Part shown: piece after piece, positions 1-13,500 of the stretch | Layout: each line of letters opens with the position of its first letter | Numbering within the stretch: position 1 is the first letter of the stretch | DNA from: Henckelia pumila | Lineage: Eukaryota; Streptophyta; Magnoliopsida; Lamiales; Gesneriaceae | Length of the DNA: 64,000 bases | NCBI RefSeq assembly: GCF_033568475.1 | Contig: NW_027331831.1 | Span: forward strand, 1,984,001 to 2,048,000 | Direction: 5' to 3' | Translations under genes and position numbers: made by a program | The notes under the pieces: generated by a model | Databases searched by the model: none | Seen by the model: the letters and a program-made list of their open reading frames with translations, nothing else | What the model was told of the DNA's origin: nothing

Positions 1-1025
1 ATTTTGGTTGGTCGATTGGGTTTTTTCGTGCAGATTTTTGTTGTACGCATGAGAAGTTATTTTTGTGTGTATTTTGGATGAGCAGATTTTTTGATAAAAA
101 AAAACTTTTAACCCTTTGAATTGCCTATCAAGTAGCTTATCCCGTGATGTTTTGGTTGAAAATTGTATGATATTTTATCGCGATTTCGCAATACGAGAGG
201 TTATAGCACCCAATATTCCTAAAATCCGGAAGCAACAAGTCTTTATTTCCCTGGTACAGATAGTTTGGTGTTACATTAGTTGCAGTTATGTGCATATGAT
301 TATATTTAATTGTACTTATATATATGCATTTGCAAAATATTTGTATCTGACTCGTTTCATGTTATATTGTTTTTAAAATTATGTGTCGTGTGTTATCCAT
401 GTCCTTGTGTTATACCCATTCTTCTTAGATGATAAAAAAACAAACTTTTCAAAGAATACGGAGTTATAACAATTTGGCTACGAAGTATTTCAGACACAGT
501 TATCTTTCCATTCAAGAAAGCTGATTGAATTTTTTTGGAAGATGTTTAGTATTTGTCTATTTGATGATAACATAGAATACTCGTATTTCAATCCTGCCTT
601 GTTTTTTAAGTTTTATGGATAAAGACAGGAGCTTTCGATGTCCAAATGCTACCAAAACAGTTACTATGATCTTTTTCAAGTAAAGCTACCATTTTTATCT
701 TTCACCATCACTTGTCTAAACATATCATTGGCGAAATTATTTTCTCTGCTAAAACAGGTCCCTTCTGTCAGGACTCTCTCTCCACCAATGTATAAAAATG
801 TTTATGGACATACTTAGTCTTCGCTCTTAATGTTAAAAGGAAAATTTTCAGTTCTTTCCTTCATCTCGATGCCAGTTCAAAACATCATACAGTTTCTTGT
901 CGCATCTGATGAATTTAAGCTGTGTAGAGTTTTCTGCCTGGTGTAAACTAGGGTTTTTTTTTATCTGATTGTCATTATCGTAAAATATAAGGTACTACAT
1001 TTAATTAAGCAGGAAAGCTGTAGAG
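1..1025. promoter_or_regulatory. Upstream region and probable 5' leader of the GIF gene
   Basis: No convincing coding segment is seen in these first bases. The stretch is AT-rich with T-runs. An intron-like acceptor (…aattaagcag, ending about 1012) lies 13 bases before the GIF start codon, which suggests a leader intron whose 5' end cannot be fixed. The 86-codon open frame at 116-376 shows no recognisable domain and is treated as chance. Confidence 0.4.
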
Positions 1026-2684
1026 ATGCAGCAACCAGGTCCAATTTTTCAAGTCATGCAGTCATTTCCCCCTACAAATATCACCACGGAACAGATACAG
1101 AAGGTATTTCTTATTTTTTCCCATGAAACTTTTGAGGGGTATATTGCAAAGATCTAGAATAGTCCTTTTTATGAATTGGTGACATTCCTTTTTGGTTTTG
1201 GCGGGAAAACTCACAAGTCTGTTAATTATTACTGGTAATCTTTCTTAGTATCCCATAGTTAGTACTGTCGATAACCAGTAATTGTCCAATTTACTATTGT
1301 TATCTCAAAAGAAATGTTCATTTGTATACTGATGATTGATCTTTTTCCCAAAGTTTGTAACATGGTAACTTCTAAAATGTAATTTTCTAATGACAGAATC
1401 GATAAAATAGTGGAAAATTTGATTCCTTTGTGTCAAATTTAAAAAATCCAGGCTCTGAACAATCTCTTAGTTGATTTGATCAAGTGTACATTGAAGAGAG
1501 CCTTCTAGCTTTGAAAGTGAATTTTCACCTTTTTGGAGCCATTCACGAGGTGGCACAGCTAAGATTAGTAGAAATAAGTTGCCTTGTTTGATGGTTGAGT
1601 ATGCTTGTTGAAGTTGTCGTTAGAGTTACTTGGTGTTTGATTTTACTCAGGTGAAATATGTTTCATCAAACCCGAACTTGCTATTGCGAAAATTTACATG
1701 ATTTGCATTTTGACATGCAACATTGCCACCAACTGTTGATGCAGTACCTTGACGAGAACAAGAAGTTAATATTGGCGATATTGGACAATCAAAATCTTGG
1801 CAAACTTGCCGAGTGTGCCCAGTAAGTGGGTTATCTTTTTCTGTTCGTCTTTGCATACGTGATGGCAAGTGCATTTACGCATTTACTTGTCTGCAATTTT
1901 CACTATCAAGCATTGCATTTGCTTCTTGTTTTCTGCTGTGTAGTTAGAATCTTAGTGATCACAGTTTCAACTTCTTATCTTGGATGCAAAACTTCCTTCT
2001 CTCTGTATTTGTTTCTGCTTAGAGGAGTTATATGCCCCCACAAATTTGCTATTGCTTGTTGGGTTTTTGCAACCGAGTGCTTATATTTTTACATGAGAGC
2101 AACTTTTGATTCAGTATTATCTTGGTGATCAGGTATCAGGCTCAACTTCAAAAGAATTTAATGTATTTGGCCGCAATTGCTGATGCACAACCTCAGACAT
2201 CAGCAATGCCTCCTCAGGTATCATTTAGAGTCTGCTTGATGCAAATCTACTTATGGCATTGCAGACTTCTTTCTAATTTATACCTTGGCCTGTGCAGATG
2301 ACCCCACATCCTGCTATGCAGCAGGGGGCGTTTTACATGCCACATCCTCAAGCTGCAGCTATGGCTCAGCAAGCAGGTATTTTCCCCGCACGAGCACCAT
2401 TCAACTCACCACACCCAATGCAAGATCTGCGGCAGCAATTGCAACCACCTCCCCACCTGCATGCCACACAAGCATATGTTGGAGCCGCCAATGGCATGCA
2501 CCCAGCACAAACCGAAACCAATCTTGGAGGTAGCCGCAGTGTTCCATCTTCAAAATCTGGTCCCACCGATACACGTGGAGTAAATAAGCAAGATAAACCT
2601 GACACGGGTGCCACAGGCAGATCTGATGTCAAAGGAAGCTCAAATGTAGCACATGGTAGTTCAGATGGACCGGAAGCAAAGTAA
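1026..2684 (+). CDS. GIF: GRF-interacting factor (GIF; SSXT/SNH-domain transcription co-activator)
   Basis: Four coding exons read as one 208-residue protein: 1026-1103, 1745-1821, 2133-2217 and 2298-2684, all with GT-AG junctions and consistent phase. Residues about 17-78 form the SNH (SSXT) domain, with recognisable ITTEQIQKYLDENK, NLGKLAECA and NLMYLAAIADAQPQ segments. The C-terminal exon is rich in Met, Gln, Pro and Ala, then Gly and Ser, as is usual for the family. GIF proteins are nuclear co-activators that bind the QLQ domain of GROWTH-REGULATING FACTORS and link them to SWI/SNF remodellers, promoting leaf and floral cell proliferation. The start MQQPGPIFQVMQSFPPTNI resembles the GIF2/GIF3 branch more than GIF1 (AN3). 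A GTG-started frame at 2292 is only intron tail. Family is certain; the branch is inferred from memory of the Arabidopsis proteins. Confidence 0.93.
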
Positions 2685-3381
2685 AGGGATCAAGAAATTT
2701 TTAAGCTCTCACATCTAGTTGTTGATAGCAAGGTTCTGTTCTAGAGTTGTTGTTTTCTGGTTGCTATGCTGATCATCTCACGTCTTATAGGAGTTAGGGT
2801 TGCTGTGCTATAGTTGTTGGACTCTTATTGTAAGTAGAGCAAGAAGCTTTTGTCGTGTCTCCAATGTCATTTGTTTTATATGTACTCGGGATGATGCTTT
2901 TTATTCCGGCACGAAGATTTTGTGTTAATCAATAATGCTTTCCTGCACTCTTAACTATACGAAGAATAGGCACTCTTAATTTTCGCTTCTTTCGGTGGCG
3001 CAACTAATTCTAGTGTCCGAAAGGAATCCAACATGTTTGTTTTCCACTGTTTCCACCACGACCCCCCACCAGAGGTGATGTCCTCGTGTAACGGCACCTT
3101 CCGAATCACGAAAACTAGAGTGCTTAGCATGTCTTGTATGGTTTACATTGTGTGGTCTGTTCGTAATGCTAACTTGTTTTGAGGGCATTACAGCTTCTAT
3201 GATCCTAATTTTCATGTATTGAATCAGGATTATGCTCGGCTGGATATACGCTTAGCAGATGTATAGATTTTTATTCATTGATAAAAAGGAAAAGGAAACG
3301 TCAATGCATATACAAGTATGTATCAAGTATACACTCAACAATCTAACACTACATAACACAGCGGCACTTCAAAAAATTGTC
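2685..3381. other. GIF 3' UTR and convergent intergenic gap
   Basis: The first ~250 bases are T-rich and look like the GIF 3' UTR, with possible polyadenylation signals near 2930 (aatcaataat). The rest, up to the end of the convergent PLAC8-type gene, holds no recognisable gene. Small open frames on both strands lack domains. Confidence 0.4.
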
Positions 3382-5034
3382 TTAAATGTCGTCTCTTTGT
3401 ATAATCGAAGAGCCGGGGGGGATCATGGTTTCATCTTTACCTGGTAAACTACTTTCTTCTTCTATTAAAGAAAGATGCCTCCCTGGACTATAGTAGATCG
3501 CCTTCGAGTTGGCATGTGATGGAGGAGAAGGGCTGTTCCAAAACGGGGAATTCTGTCCAGACCTAAACTCAAATTCCCCATCCTCACGAGGCAACGGGGA
3601 GATCGGCAGCCCATCGACCCGTTTCCTGTAAAACTTGTCCTCTACAACATCATAAGAGTTCCCGGTTCTCACTTCTTGAGCTAGAGAACACCAACAACAG
3701 AAGAGCCAGAGAGCACAATCTGCGGCTGCTGGCTGACCACAACAAGAATTGTATGGAGGAAGATTGAATCTTTTTCTCATCTGAATCCTCCAAAATCCGC
3801 CATAGAGTAACCCAAACAGACAAAGGAAAATCCCAGTGACTCCTAAGGCGGCTCTCACTGTCTCGTTATCTATGTTAATGGCTGCAAGATTGAAGATCCA
3901 AAAGGGAGCCAAGCAGAATAGAAGAAAAGTTGCAATGTGAACATACATGTTGCCGAACCCGAGTCTCTCCATGTTCCATCCAAACAAGCAGAAACTGCAG
4001 AATAAAGACAAGTAAGCTAAGGAAATGTCGTCCCAAATATCAAGAACTCCTCCGCTCCACTGGGGTCGAGTCTCAACAGTTCTTTCATCTCTCAGTGCAA
4101 ATGAGAATCGTTTCTCGAAAGATTTTCTCAAATGATTCTGTCTAGTACTATCATCTGTCGTGACCGTAATTTGTGATTCTTCATCAATATCAGACTCATA
4201 GTCTTTCCCGAGAGGGCTAAGAGTGCTGTAAATCCCAGCAAATGCAGGTGCACCTATGGCAACAGATATACATAATCCGACCCCTATAGGTGGCCGTTCC
4301 GACCGCTTGTATCCCAAGTTAAGACCACACAGCGCGTATTGAGCAAAACAGTTGATATTGAGAAGAAAAACAACCACCATCATGTGCATCCATTCGTTCG
4401 GTTTATAGGTGCCATTCTTGCAGTAAACTTTTCGGAGCTTCAAAACGTCTCCAGCTCTCCATCTTATCAGTAATGCAAAGTGATAAATTCGTTTCGGGTG
4501 TTGGTATAAACACATGAGGGTGAATAAGGCGTTCAGAATTTGGTTATTGACTTCGAACCAAGCATCCCTCTGTGATTTCTTGGGGAGTGAGTGGTTCAAC
4601 ATTCCAGTCATGACCATGAATAGAATTGCACCAGAAACAGCAACACAGATTATCCAGACAAAAAGGGCCATATTCAAGGGATTACTTATCCATTCTTTGC
4701 TGATGCTCGTGAGGCTGCTCCAATCAAATTTTCGAGAGAATATCTTATTGAAGCGTTCACGAATATGCAGACTGTTAGATGAAGGTACAGCGCGGGACAC
4801 TTCGTTCTTTTCGTCAGCAAAACGTTGAAACTTTGCAGATGCTGAAGCCAAATTTCCAAATTTAAGGAACTTCATTCTTTTGGAAAAACTATCGTAGGAT
4901 CTATTTCTCGTATTCTCGTCACTTACAAGGCCTCTTTGTGAAGTAGAGACGTGCAGAGGTATGTGGCCCTCTGAGTCTATTGACTCCATTTTTCTCATTC
5001 CTCCGCTGTTCTCAGCATTGTCACCTGTTGCCAT
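3382..5034 (-). CDS. PLAC8 / DUF2985 family membrane protein
   Basis: This is a single-exon 550-residue protein. The N-terminal ~110 residues are polar and Ser/Lys-rich. A DUF2985-type membrane region follows, with hydrophobic segments near residues 122-147 (ALFVWIICVAVSGAILF), 218-240 and 253-275. The C-terminal half contains a PLAC8 region: two more hydrophobic segments (about 367-390 and 398-420), then a Cys-rich stretch with CCGQPAAADCALW and CCWCSLAQEVRTGN, the usual PLAC8 CxLAQEVRT signature. The tail is Ser/Pro-rich and acidic. Arabidopsis has long DUF2985+PLAC8 proteins of this layout whose role is poorly known. Shorter PLAC8 relatives (FW2.2/CNR, PCR, MCA) act in organ size, metal transport and Ca2+ entry. 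It is transcribed toward the GIF gene. Membrane location is inferred from the hydrophobic segments. Confidence 0.88.
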   Translation of the reverse strand: MATGDNAENSGGMRKMESIDSEGHIPLHVSTSQRGLVSDENTRNRSYDSFSKRMKFLKFGNLASASAKFQRFADEKNEVSRAVPSSNSLHIRERFNKIFSRKFDWSSLTSISKEWISNPLNMALFVWIICVAVSGAILFMVMTGMLNHSLPKKSQRDAWFEVNNQILNALFTLMCLYQHPKRIYHFALLIRWRAGDVLKLRKVYCKNGTYKPNEWMHMMVVVFLLNINCFAQYALCGLNLGYKRSERPPIGVGLCISVAIGAPAFAGIYSTLSPLGKDYESDIDEESQITVTTDDSTRQNHLRKSFEKRFSFALRDERTVETRPQWSGGVLDIWDDISLAYLSLFCSFCLFGWNMERLGFGNMYVHIATFLLFCLAPFWIFNLAAINIDNETVRAALGVTGIFLCLFGLLYGGFWRIQMRKRFNLPPYNSCCGQPAAADCALWLFCCWCSLAQEVRTGNSYDVVEDKFYRKRVDGLPISPLPREDGEFEFRSGQNSPFWNSPSPPSHANSKAIYYSPGRHLSLIEEESSLPGKDETMIPPGSSIIQRDDI

Positions 5035-5797
5035 CTTACTTTCTCAAGCAAAATGTTCGCAAATTCCAGGAGAACTAATAATCAGCAAATCAAATCGGTG
5101 AAAATCTGTTGAAAACATGCCCAAGAACCCAGAAAAATAGTGGTCCACAGACTTTTAATCCAGCAAACATTAGTATATGTATGCAGTATGTATTAAACAA
5201 TACCAAATAGCATTCCACATAGTTAATCAACAAAAGACCAAAAACTCTTCCTAAAACAGTCTTTTAAATTCAAAAGAAAATAAGGAAAGATTTCACTTTT
5301 CTAAATCTAAATTGGAAAAAATTATGACCTTGGTTACACCATAAAAAACAGAGCAAAAGCAGCAAAATTCAAACTAGCTATTTACAAGCCATACCCACAA
5401 ACAAAAATTCAAACAGATTCCAACCCATAATAAGACACACACAAGCAAAAAGAAACAGAAACAAATATACCAATTTTCGAAAGATATCAAAATAAACTCA
5501 CAGCAGATGGCAAGGTGCAAGAACAGGTCAGGGAGTTTTTTCCAGAAAAGACTGCAACTTGTTTTCCGGGATGATTTTTCTTCGAATCTTCTCTTTTCGT
5601 AATACTTCAATAATTTATTGGTAGCGTTTGTTTGATTTTCTACTTTTGTTTTTTGAAGGTGATGATGGGTCAATGTTATGAACAAAATTTAATAAGTAAT
5701 TACAAGAAGTCAAAAGCGTTGGTGGCGTTCATGTCATTCCTTGTGAAACCAAATCTAAGTGAATTGAGCTGTTTCCTCAACAAAAATTGTGGTTGCG

Positions 5798-5829
<32 letters not shown>

Positions 5830-6310
5830 ATATAATATAATATAATATAAATTTCAAAATATTATATTATTTTATTTATCAAATATGTTGTTGTTAAGCA
5901 TAACATTTGAAATGGGGGCAAGGGAGAGGTGAAAACAGGTTCCAATTCATAGCCTTGATTTTGATTTTTAGAAATTAGCTGAAAAAGTCATTGATGATTT
6001 TTGTCAAAGACATTGACCATATTGTATTTTAAAGGCAGCACGCCTATTTAGATTTTAGATGGACCATATTTTACAATTCTATTTAAATAAAATATATGTG
6101 CCTTTCCAACCCCTCAATCTAATACATGACTAAATCAGATTGGATCGAGCAAGCACCTGAGAAACCATCTTTTTTAAGCTTTTATTTGATATCTGTTAAA
6201 TAACAACACAGTTACTCAAGTACAAGTTCTTATAGAATTAACTGAGTTCTCAATTGGAATTGGACTGATACAGAGTCAGGTGAACTCCAGAACACTAAAC
6301 TTTCTTGAAT
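5035..6310. other. Leader of the PLAC8 gene, intergenic DNA and alpha-SNAP 3' UTR
   Basis: The part nearest 5035 is probably 5' UTR or promoter of the PLAC8 gene. A (TA)n microsatellite with TAATA repeats lies at about 5804-5850. The last ~200 bases are probably the 3' UTR of the alpha-SNAP gene, which ends at 6311. No other coding evidence. Confidence 0.4.
5804..5850. repeat. AT microsatellite
   Basis: A run of alternating TA followed by four TATAA units; low-complexity sequence in the PLAC8 upstream region. Confidence 0.8.
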
Positions 6311-9300
6311 CTAAGTAAGATCGTCCTCCTCTAGTTCTTTAGCCTTCACCGCGTCCTTTACTCTCAATAGAAGTGTTGTATTCCACGCATCCTGAGGGAG
6401 TAAACAAGCACTTCATAAGGACACAAAAGTAATATTTTGCAAATATGGGAAAGATATGAAGACAAAGGAGCTGGTTTAGCGAAAATCACTTTAAAATGAG
6501 AGACTTAAACGTGAATAAATCTACTAACACATGAAAAAGGTCGCATATAAATCATACTCAAAACATCTATCTAATCCTACTCGATGGTCAGAAAGCTGCC
6601 ACCTAGCATTTTATCTGCCATGATAGTCTTAGTTTGATTCATTCTTATGGAACTGTTAACGATTGTTTAATCAAGTTCTCAATGAGTTGCATTAAAATAA
6701 AATGCATGCCATCCCAATATTCTAAAGCGATGGACATATATTCATGAAACAAATTCATCCATACTTGTTGAATGAAATTCTCAATGGCTCAAACAAAAGG
6801 AAGAATTTTCCAAAGGATGGCTATTTTCAAACCATGGTACTTTGTTTCCAAGAGTGCTGGTATTCTGCACATAGGCTATTTCTCCGGAGATCTGGGACAT
6901 GAGAGAAATAAAAGCCTTTGCTAGTACGAAATATAGGATGTGCATTTTCAGGTACTCACGGCACTTGTGATTATATCCCTTACCAGTTGAGTCAAGTTAT
7001 CGAATTCCTTTACAGCATCAGTAAACTTTGCAACATTTTCCTCATCAACTGCAGCAGCTAATTCCTGTGATAAACAGAGATAAATTACAAAAGATATTTC
7101 ATTTAGAGGAAACGAAGAAGTTTCTATTTGCTGCCATGGATAACATGTAATCACCTCAAAATGGATAAATAGATTTAAGAAAACCGAAAGGCAAAACCAA
7201 TGTTTAAGAGCAATGGCATACCACTAGCAATTTGTATTCACGTGTTTCTGAAAATGTTGGATCTAGTTCCTTCAAAACAGAGGGAAAATGTGTTTATTTA
7301 GCACAAAATTGAATAAAGAGTAAACATGCAAATCAATAAGAAAATGCAAGTACCTGGTACCGCTCCAAGGCATTGTTGATCGCAACAATATCACCCCTGC
7401 AGAGTTGACAAATGCCAGCATTTAGAAGGTGGCCTTTAACTCCATACCTCAACAAGTTATTACGGAGCGACTGTCTTGCTATCTCTTCATAAATCTCAAT
7501 TGCTCTTTGGTATCTGCAGAAAGCATAGGCCCGTTAGTCTTTTCAACCAAATTGTTCAAACCATATGCAGCATAATTCAACAAAAAGTAATTTCCTACAG
7601 AATAAAAATTTCAGCTCGAACCCGAATCTGTCAGCCTTATGGTTATTTTTATCCTCAAATAAATAAAGTGAGAGGAAAAGATGACTAGATGGAAAGAAAA
7701 CGGCAAGGGGAACTCATATTGAACAATAATGCTTTAAGCAAGAGAGATGAAGTCGAAATACAGGATGCACAAGATTGACATGCAATTATTGGTTAAGGTC
7801 ACTATATATGTGATAGGCACCTGACCGAATAAAAGTAAATGAAACAGTTAAGACACTATATAAACAATTTTAAAAAGTATAACACTACCAACAGTTGAAC
7901 ATGGTTAGGAATATTCAAAGATCTCGATCTTTCAAATTCGGAAAAGCACCAAACAAACAAGAACCCCTTATCTTTAGACAATAGTCTATCTGTCTATGCA
8001 ATCTTGAAAACTTGCAACTAAGCAGAAAGGATGGACATACTTAACTGTTCGAGTTGCGCAGCAAATTGTGCAATTTTCTGCTTACACTGTTTTGCAGAAG
8101 AAGTTCCTTCTTCACTTTCAAAGAGATCAGCAGCTTTATCATAGTAATTGATAGCCTTTTCCAATTTTTGCTCTTGTTCATACAACTCTGCAATTTCCTG
8201 GCAAAGTGTAAAACAGTCACCACACCCTTATTCTCTGACCACTTAGATTTTGTGAATGTGATGTTGCCCAATGAAATTATTGCAACATTCATTGGTTTAG
8301 ATAAGGGACTCTTATTGTTACTATGGCTACGAGATATAACCCAGCAATGATTGATAATATGTTTCTTACGTGTTACCTTGAAATATCTGGCAGCCATATT
8401 AAGCCTTCCAATATCCAAAAATACATTTACAGATTGCTCCAAACAAGCTACTGACTCTGCAAAGCAAACAAATGCCAGTGGGCATCTTCTAAACTTGAAA
8501 ATGAAAGGTAATTACTGAAGTAAATTATATATTGAATGACGAGGGGAAGCAAAAATTAATAAATAAAATTAAATGGTCAACAAAGTTATACGTGGGATCA
8601 ACCACATTTCTATTCATCCATGACACAACATATATAGAACTCGAGATAACCGACATTTAAGGAATAGAAAACTAGTGCTGAACTAGGCATATACAGACTT
8701 TTTGTGTTGATTTTTTTGTAGCAATGAGCAGCTTGAGCATAAGCATTAGCAGCTTCATGCTTGCTATCCAACTGCAAACATTAACAGGAAAAACACGAGG
8801 TCAAGGAGAGGTTCAGCCGTTCAGGGGAAGGTAGCAAGATACTACCTTGCAACACAGCACATGCCGCAGCATGAACTCACCTTCAAGTAACAGTTGGCCA
8901 GCTTAACATACACTGCTCCAGCTTGATCCCCTGAGATAAAAGATTTTGAAACAATTAATTAAGACAGGCCACGAGGAAAAAATTCCCCGAGAAAAATTTT
9001 TCTTCACAGAACAATATGTCGGATCTTTAAAGATTCTATTGCGTAGTGAATTCAATGAATCAAGAATGGCCAAAAATAAACCATATATGGTACAGAAGTG
9101 TATAAAACAACCTGAGCTTGCCTTCACATGATAACCAAATACTCCATACTTGCAAATGTGATTCACCAGGTAAAACAATTCACTAAAACCACAACATATT
9201 CACAAGGAAAAATATTGACGGAAATTGAGCATTGCAATTGCCTAATCCATTCACACAAAAGAATCGAACATCGGCCATTCATCCAAATTCTTGAGCACAA

Positions 9301-9575
9301 GCATACGCAACAACAAAACTCCCCCAAACCAATTCAAGCATGTCATAACCAGAGCCACATCACAAACAAACAGAAAATACAAAAAATGACCAATTATTAA
9401 CATACAAAAACGTAAACGTGAATTCTTTACACGATTTGGCAAGTTTGTATGCATTGGCAGCCTTCTCGAACAAATCAGCGGCGTCCTCGTATTTGGAGCC
9501 GAAAAGACCCCAGCCACCGATCTTTTTCTCGGCTTGCTGCTCGAATTCTTCTGCTCTTGCAATTTGATCCCCCAT
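6311..9575 (-). CDS. ASNAP: Alpha-soluble NSF attachment protein (alpha-SNAP)
   Basis: Nine exons on the minus strand give 289 residues, the same length I recall for Arabidopsis alpha-SNAP2: 9575-9431, 8930-8881, 8771-8699, 8456-8377, 8197-8046, 7513-7354, 7269-7222, 7064-6984 and 6391-6311. The N-terminus [18 protein letters not shown] and segments such as [31 protein letters not shown] and [16 protein letters not shown] carry the TPR-like helical repeats of the family. The C-terminus ends ELEEDDLT, and the penultimate Leu needed to stimulate NSF is kept. The protein binds SNARE bundles and recruits NSF ATPase to take them apart after membrane fusion, on the cytosolic face of membranes. All exon phases agree. 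The exon 3 donor (GTCTGT, at 8698) is weak but keeps the frame and the expected INTKKSVACLEQ join. Confidence 0.94.
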
Positions 9576-10558
9576 AACTTTGTTGCTTTTTCCACAAGAA
9601 ATGGTGGCCTCTCTGTTATGCTGCGTTGAAGGATAGAAATATATTTTGTTCTAGATTGTTAAAGAAATGAGTGACAATCACAATAATTCAAGAGAATAAT
9701 TAATTAATTTTTTTTAAAAGAAAATCAGTAACTACCGAAGTTTAAAAAATAAACTAGAATTTCTAATTTTTGCATTATTCACTTAACCACTATTGTTATT
9801 CATTAAATTATTTATAATTTTTGTATCTATTTTTGAAAATGATATTTTCTATCAATGGGATAATTAAAAATGATGCTTAATCCATCTCTTAAATCATGTA
9901 ATAGAATATAAACTTTTTTAAACAACGAGCATGGGACTCATATCATTTGATTTAAGTAAATATTAGAAAAGGTTAATAATCTTGAAAATTATTAATAACA
10001 ATTTTAAATGAAAACTTCTTTATTGGTATAGCTTAACATGAATAATTTAACTCAATTTTTTTAACCAAAGGAGACAAAAATTTGATGGGTCAATGGAGTA
10101 ATGAAATATTATATTTTTGAGTTAGACTGAAAAGTTACTAGTCGAGTTCGATCTCAAAACTTCGTCCTTAGAATTTTGACGTGAGAATAGACTATAATTC
10201 ATCAATAAATATAAAATCATATTTACATGAGAGAGAATCAAGAAAGTACTTGAATCAGGTGATAGGCCACAAGTCGTAAACCTTTCCTCATATTTCACCA
10301 CAAATTGATAGAGAACATCAAGACAAACAGAGGAAGAACAAGTATGTAAATCCACGAATATTGTGATATAAACTTAATTGCACAAGCCTCGTAGGTGAGC
10401 AATTTTCTATCCCTGCAAGAATCCCCACTACACCGGGTGCCAGCTACCAAGAAATGATACAGAATCCATATTATTACATATGACCATAAATGAAGCGTAG
10501 CCTGAGTGTGAACATTAACTTTCAGGCTGGTGATTTGAATTCTAACCATCGCGCCGCC
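9576..10558. other. Intergenic gap between alpha-SNAP start and the ARM-repeat gene end
   Basis: AT-rich DNA. The part next to 9576 must include the alpha-SNAP promoter and leader. The part next to 10558 is probably the 3' UTR of the armadillo-repeat gene. No domain is recognisable in the short open frames. Confidence 0.4.
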
Positions 10559-13500
10559 TCAAGAAGGGATATCGTGTCTCAGGTCTCGAAATCTAGTTAG
10601 CAAGTTCAACTTGTAGTTCTCTATTTCAGTATACTCCACAGAATCTGGGGTGGACCTGATGACCGGTATTGCTCCAGCTTCATTTAAAGCACCCACAGCT
10701 TCATCTGCAATATCAGAGAAAATGCGGATACTAAGAAGATGGGGGTCAAAATTTACTCATAATTCACATTTCTTCATGCACATCCTCCTATCATATAATT
10801 CATAACCAACAAAAAGAGGTTACCAGCAACTACAAAAGAAAAAAACAAATTGATTATGGCTCCCAAAATGTTCATGTGACACAGAAGCGACAGTAAATCA
10901 CAGTTACGTATCCATCAAGTAGAAGAGTAGCGGTAAACTACGCTCGAATGCATGCTCATAATCTCCATCAGCTCTGAATCGAACACTTTCAACCTTCTCT
11001 GATTTTGGTAACAACAAAGAGAGAAAGAGAAGGAACCAGATTCCTCTGCTTTAAATTCTAGGGCAACACCCAGATTCTACTTTCTAATGCTACACAGTCT
11101 ACAGAGTGAAATACATCCCTCTGTTTTTTTCCAACATCAGCTAACGAAACATTTTCTGATACAATACATGCCTAGTAGGCTGGTACCGAGAGAAAGCTCC
11201 ATTTTAAGGCTGTTGCGGTAATTTAGCAACATTTCAACACATTATTTGTCAACCTTTGCAAACAAATCAAAATTTTAGCATCTTCATTTTGTTTCTTTAG
11301 TAAGTCATATTTGGTACATGTTCTATCCAGTAAAAAGGACAGACATCCCATAGATTCTCGAAACAGTTACTATAACGGGACACTTCGAAATTGCAGCAAG
11401 AAGCATAATTTAAGGCTTTTCAGTGACGGAAAAGTATGCTGAGGGGTGGGGGGAATACAGAAAAAAAATGGATCAGGAAGTGATGATAAAATTGAATGGT
11501 GGTCCAATTTTCTTATTCAATGCAAAATCCTTTTCCTGCAACCTCCAGGAATCCTGTTTGAATACCTAGACAACAGAAAGGAAAGCCGGAGCACTGAAGA
11601 GATTTTTTTTTAGACTTGATGGGCTATGTGTTTTTATACACCCAAGCATGTTGTTGATCGAAAATTCAATGTCTATGGTCAGATAAAAACTTAATATTCA
11701 ATTGTCAATTGAATGAGCACCGTGATTAAGCATCGTTAGAAAGGGCCCATTTACCACTCAAGTGATAGCTACTAAAGATGTGGATTGTGGAGTTCCTCCA
11801 TGCTTGATCGTTCCAAAACCAAAATGCACAACAAAATAGTGAAGTCTGACCTGACTTTGAGATGGCAACAAGAGCCTTTAATGCTTCTTTTCGAGTTCGA
11901 TCATCTTTGGCAGACCCTAACATATTTACAAGCTCCTGAGCTCCACCCATTTCAACTATTTTCATTCTTCTTTTGTCTGGTAATCAAAAGGGAAGAAGTA
12001 AGGACCGTCATAGCACAGGCAGCAGTTCTTCTGAATTAATCTGTCCAGCAAAGATCAAGGAAACAAGTCTTCCCCCCCACCCACCCCCCCAAAAAAAAAA
12101 AAAACCTGATTGAGGCACATGTTATCCCTCTCTGCAGGTTCACAATTACAGCTTGATGTGCACAGAGAACAAATGCAAGCGTGAAATCCTACTTTCAACT
12201 ATAATCTTTACGTGTACAAATTTTCAAATTGCGAGTCTTTCATTATGCAGGTATCTCTGCATCAAGGTCAGAAGTGGAATTCTCATTCTCTCAGCACTAA
12301 ATGCTAGTTAGAACCTAGTACGATGGTAAGATAAAATGTAAAAATTATCTTCAAGCTGTAAGTGGAAGATCTTGTGCAAAAATTACAGATCTTTGACGGA
12401 AATAACTACTAATCCACAGAAATTCAATTGTTTCCTCATAATTTTTTATGTAGCCAATAATGACCTTTGACTTGCTACTCTATCCTAAATATTTCGCATT
12501 AAAATGGCGCGTTATTTAACACTTCCAAAAATATTTGGCTCATGTATTACCATCTATAGCAAAACGAGCTAGTCTTGATGCTCCCATTCTTTTAAACAAT
12601 GGATCCTTCACGTGTAAAAGTGATACAGACTGCTGCATCAAATTTTCACCTACAGGAGATTGGAAACAGTAAAAAATGATTATCGAAGATTGTCATTAAT
12701 ATAAAATGTTAACTTGGTTTTCATTCATCGATCATACCCATGTACGGAAACAACTGATAGGCCACAGCAGTTGCAGTCCCAGCAAATATTAGTTTCAACA
12801 GCCATCCTACCTTTCTTTCCGCCTCCTCTTCAATTGATCTTTCATCTACTGCCGAGGGAAAGATTTATTTTTCGGAAAAGAAAAGTTAAATTCTATAAAT
12901 ACAAAAACCAACTATTTGACCCTGAGATAAATGTAAACGACGAGTAAAGAATTTTACCTCTATAAAAACCACACAACCAAATGCCAAAGAATAAAGAACA
13001 AGAACATAATGGAAGGAATGAAATAACAAGAAGTTGGGAAAAAAACACCACACTTGAGAATGTGTAAAAGGAGTAGTCAACCTGAATAAGGAATATGTTA
13101 GCGAAGTTCAACACAAAGTGTAACAATCAACATTCAAATGGTTCATGGTGGTTCTTAAATAAAAAAGCCGGTGGTACGTGAAACCCGGAGACATTGTTTT
13201 TCTAATGCCAGATCTCCGGTCTTTTAACGCTCAAATCCATTCATTGAAAGGCATTGCATGTGTTCTATTTGCCTGTTGATTATTAAAATTGAATTCAAAA
13301 GAGTAACTTTGCAGTGGCAACACATGGTTTCCTTATTCATTTTTATAGTTGATGCCTTGAAATTAATTGCAGCACAATACAGGCCAACAGACTCTTTTAG
13401 AAAGGTAAAATTCACATTTTTTTTTGTAATTGGTTCATTGCAAGTCAGTGGAATATAAGTTTTGTGTTGACAAGTATCAATCGAGTCCATACCAGTCACA

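Noticed and set aside
1826-2128. 100-codon frame inside the GIF gene
   Set aside because: It lies exactly in intron 2 between a good donor and a good acceptor, and has a T-rich, hydrophobic chance translation.
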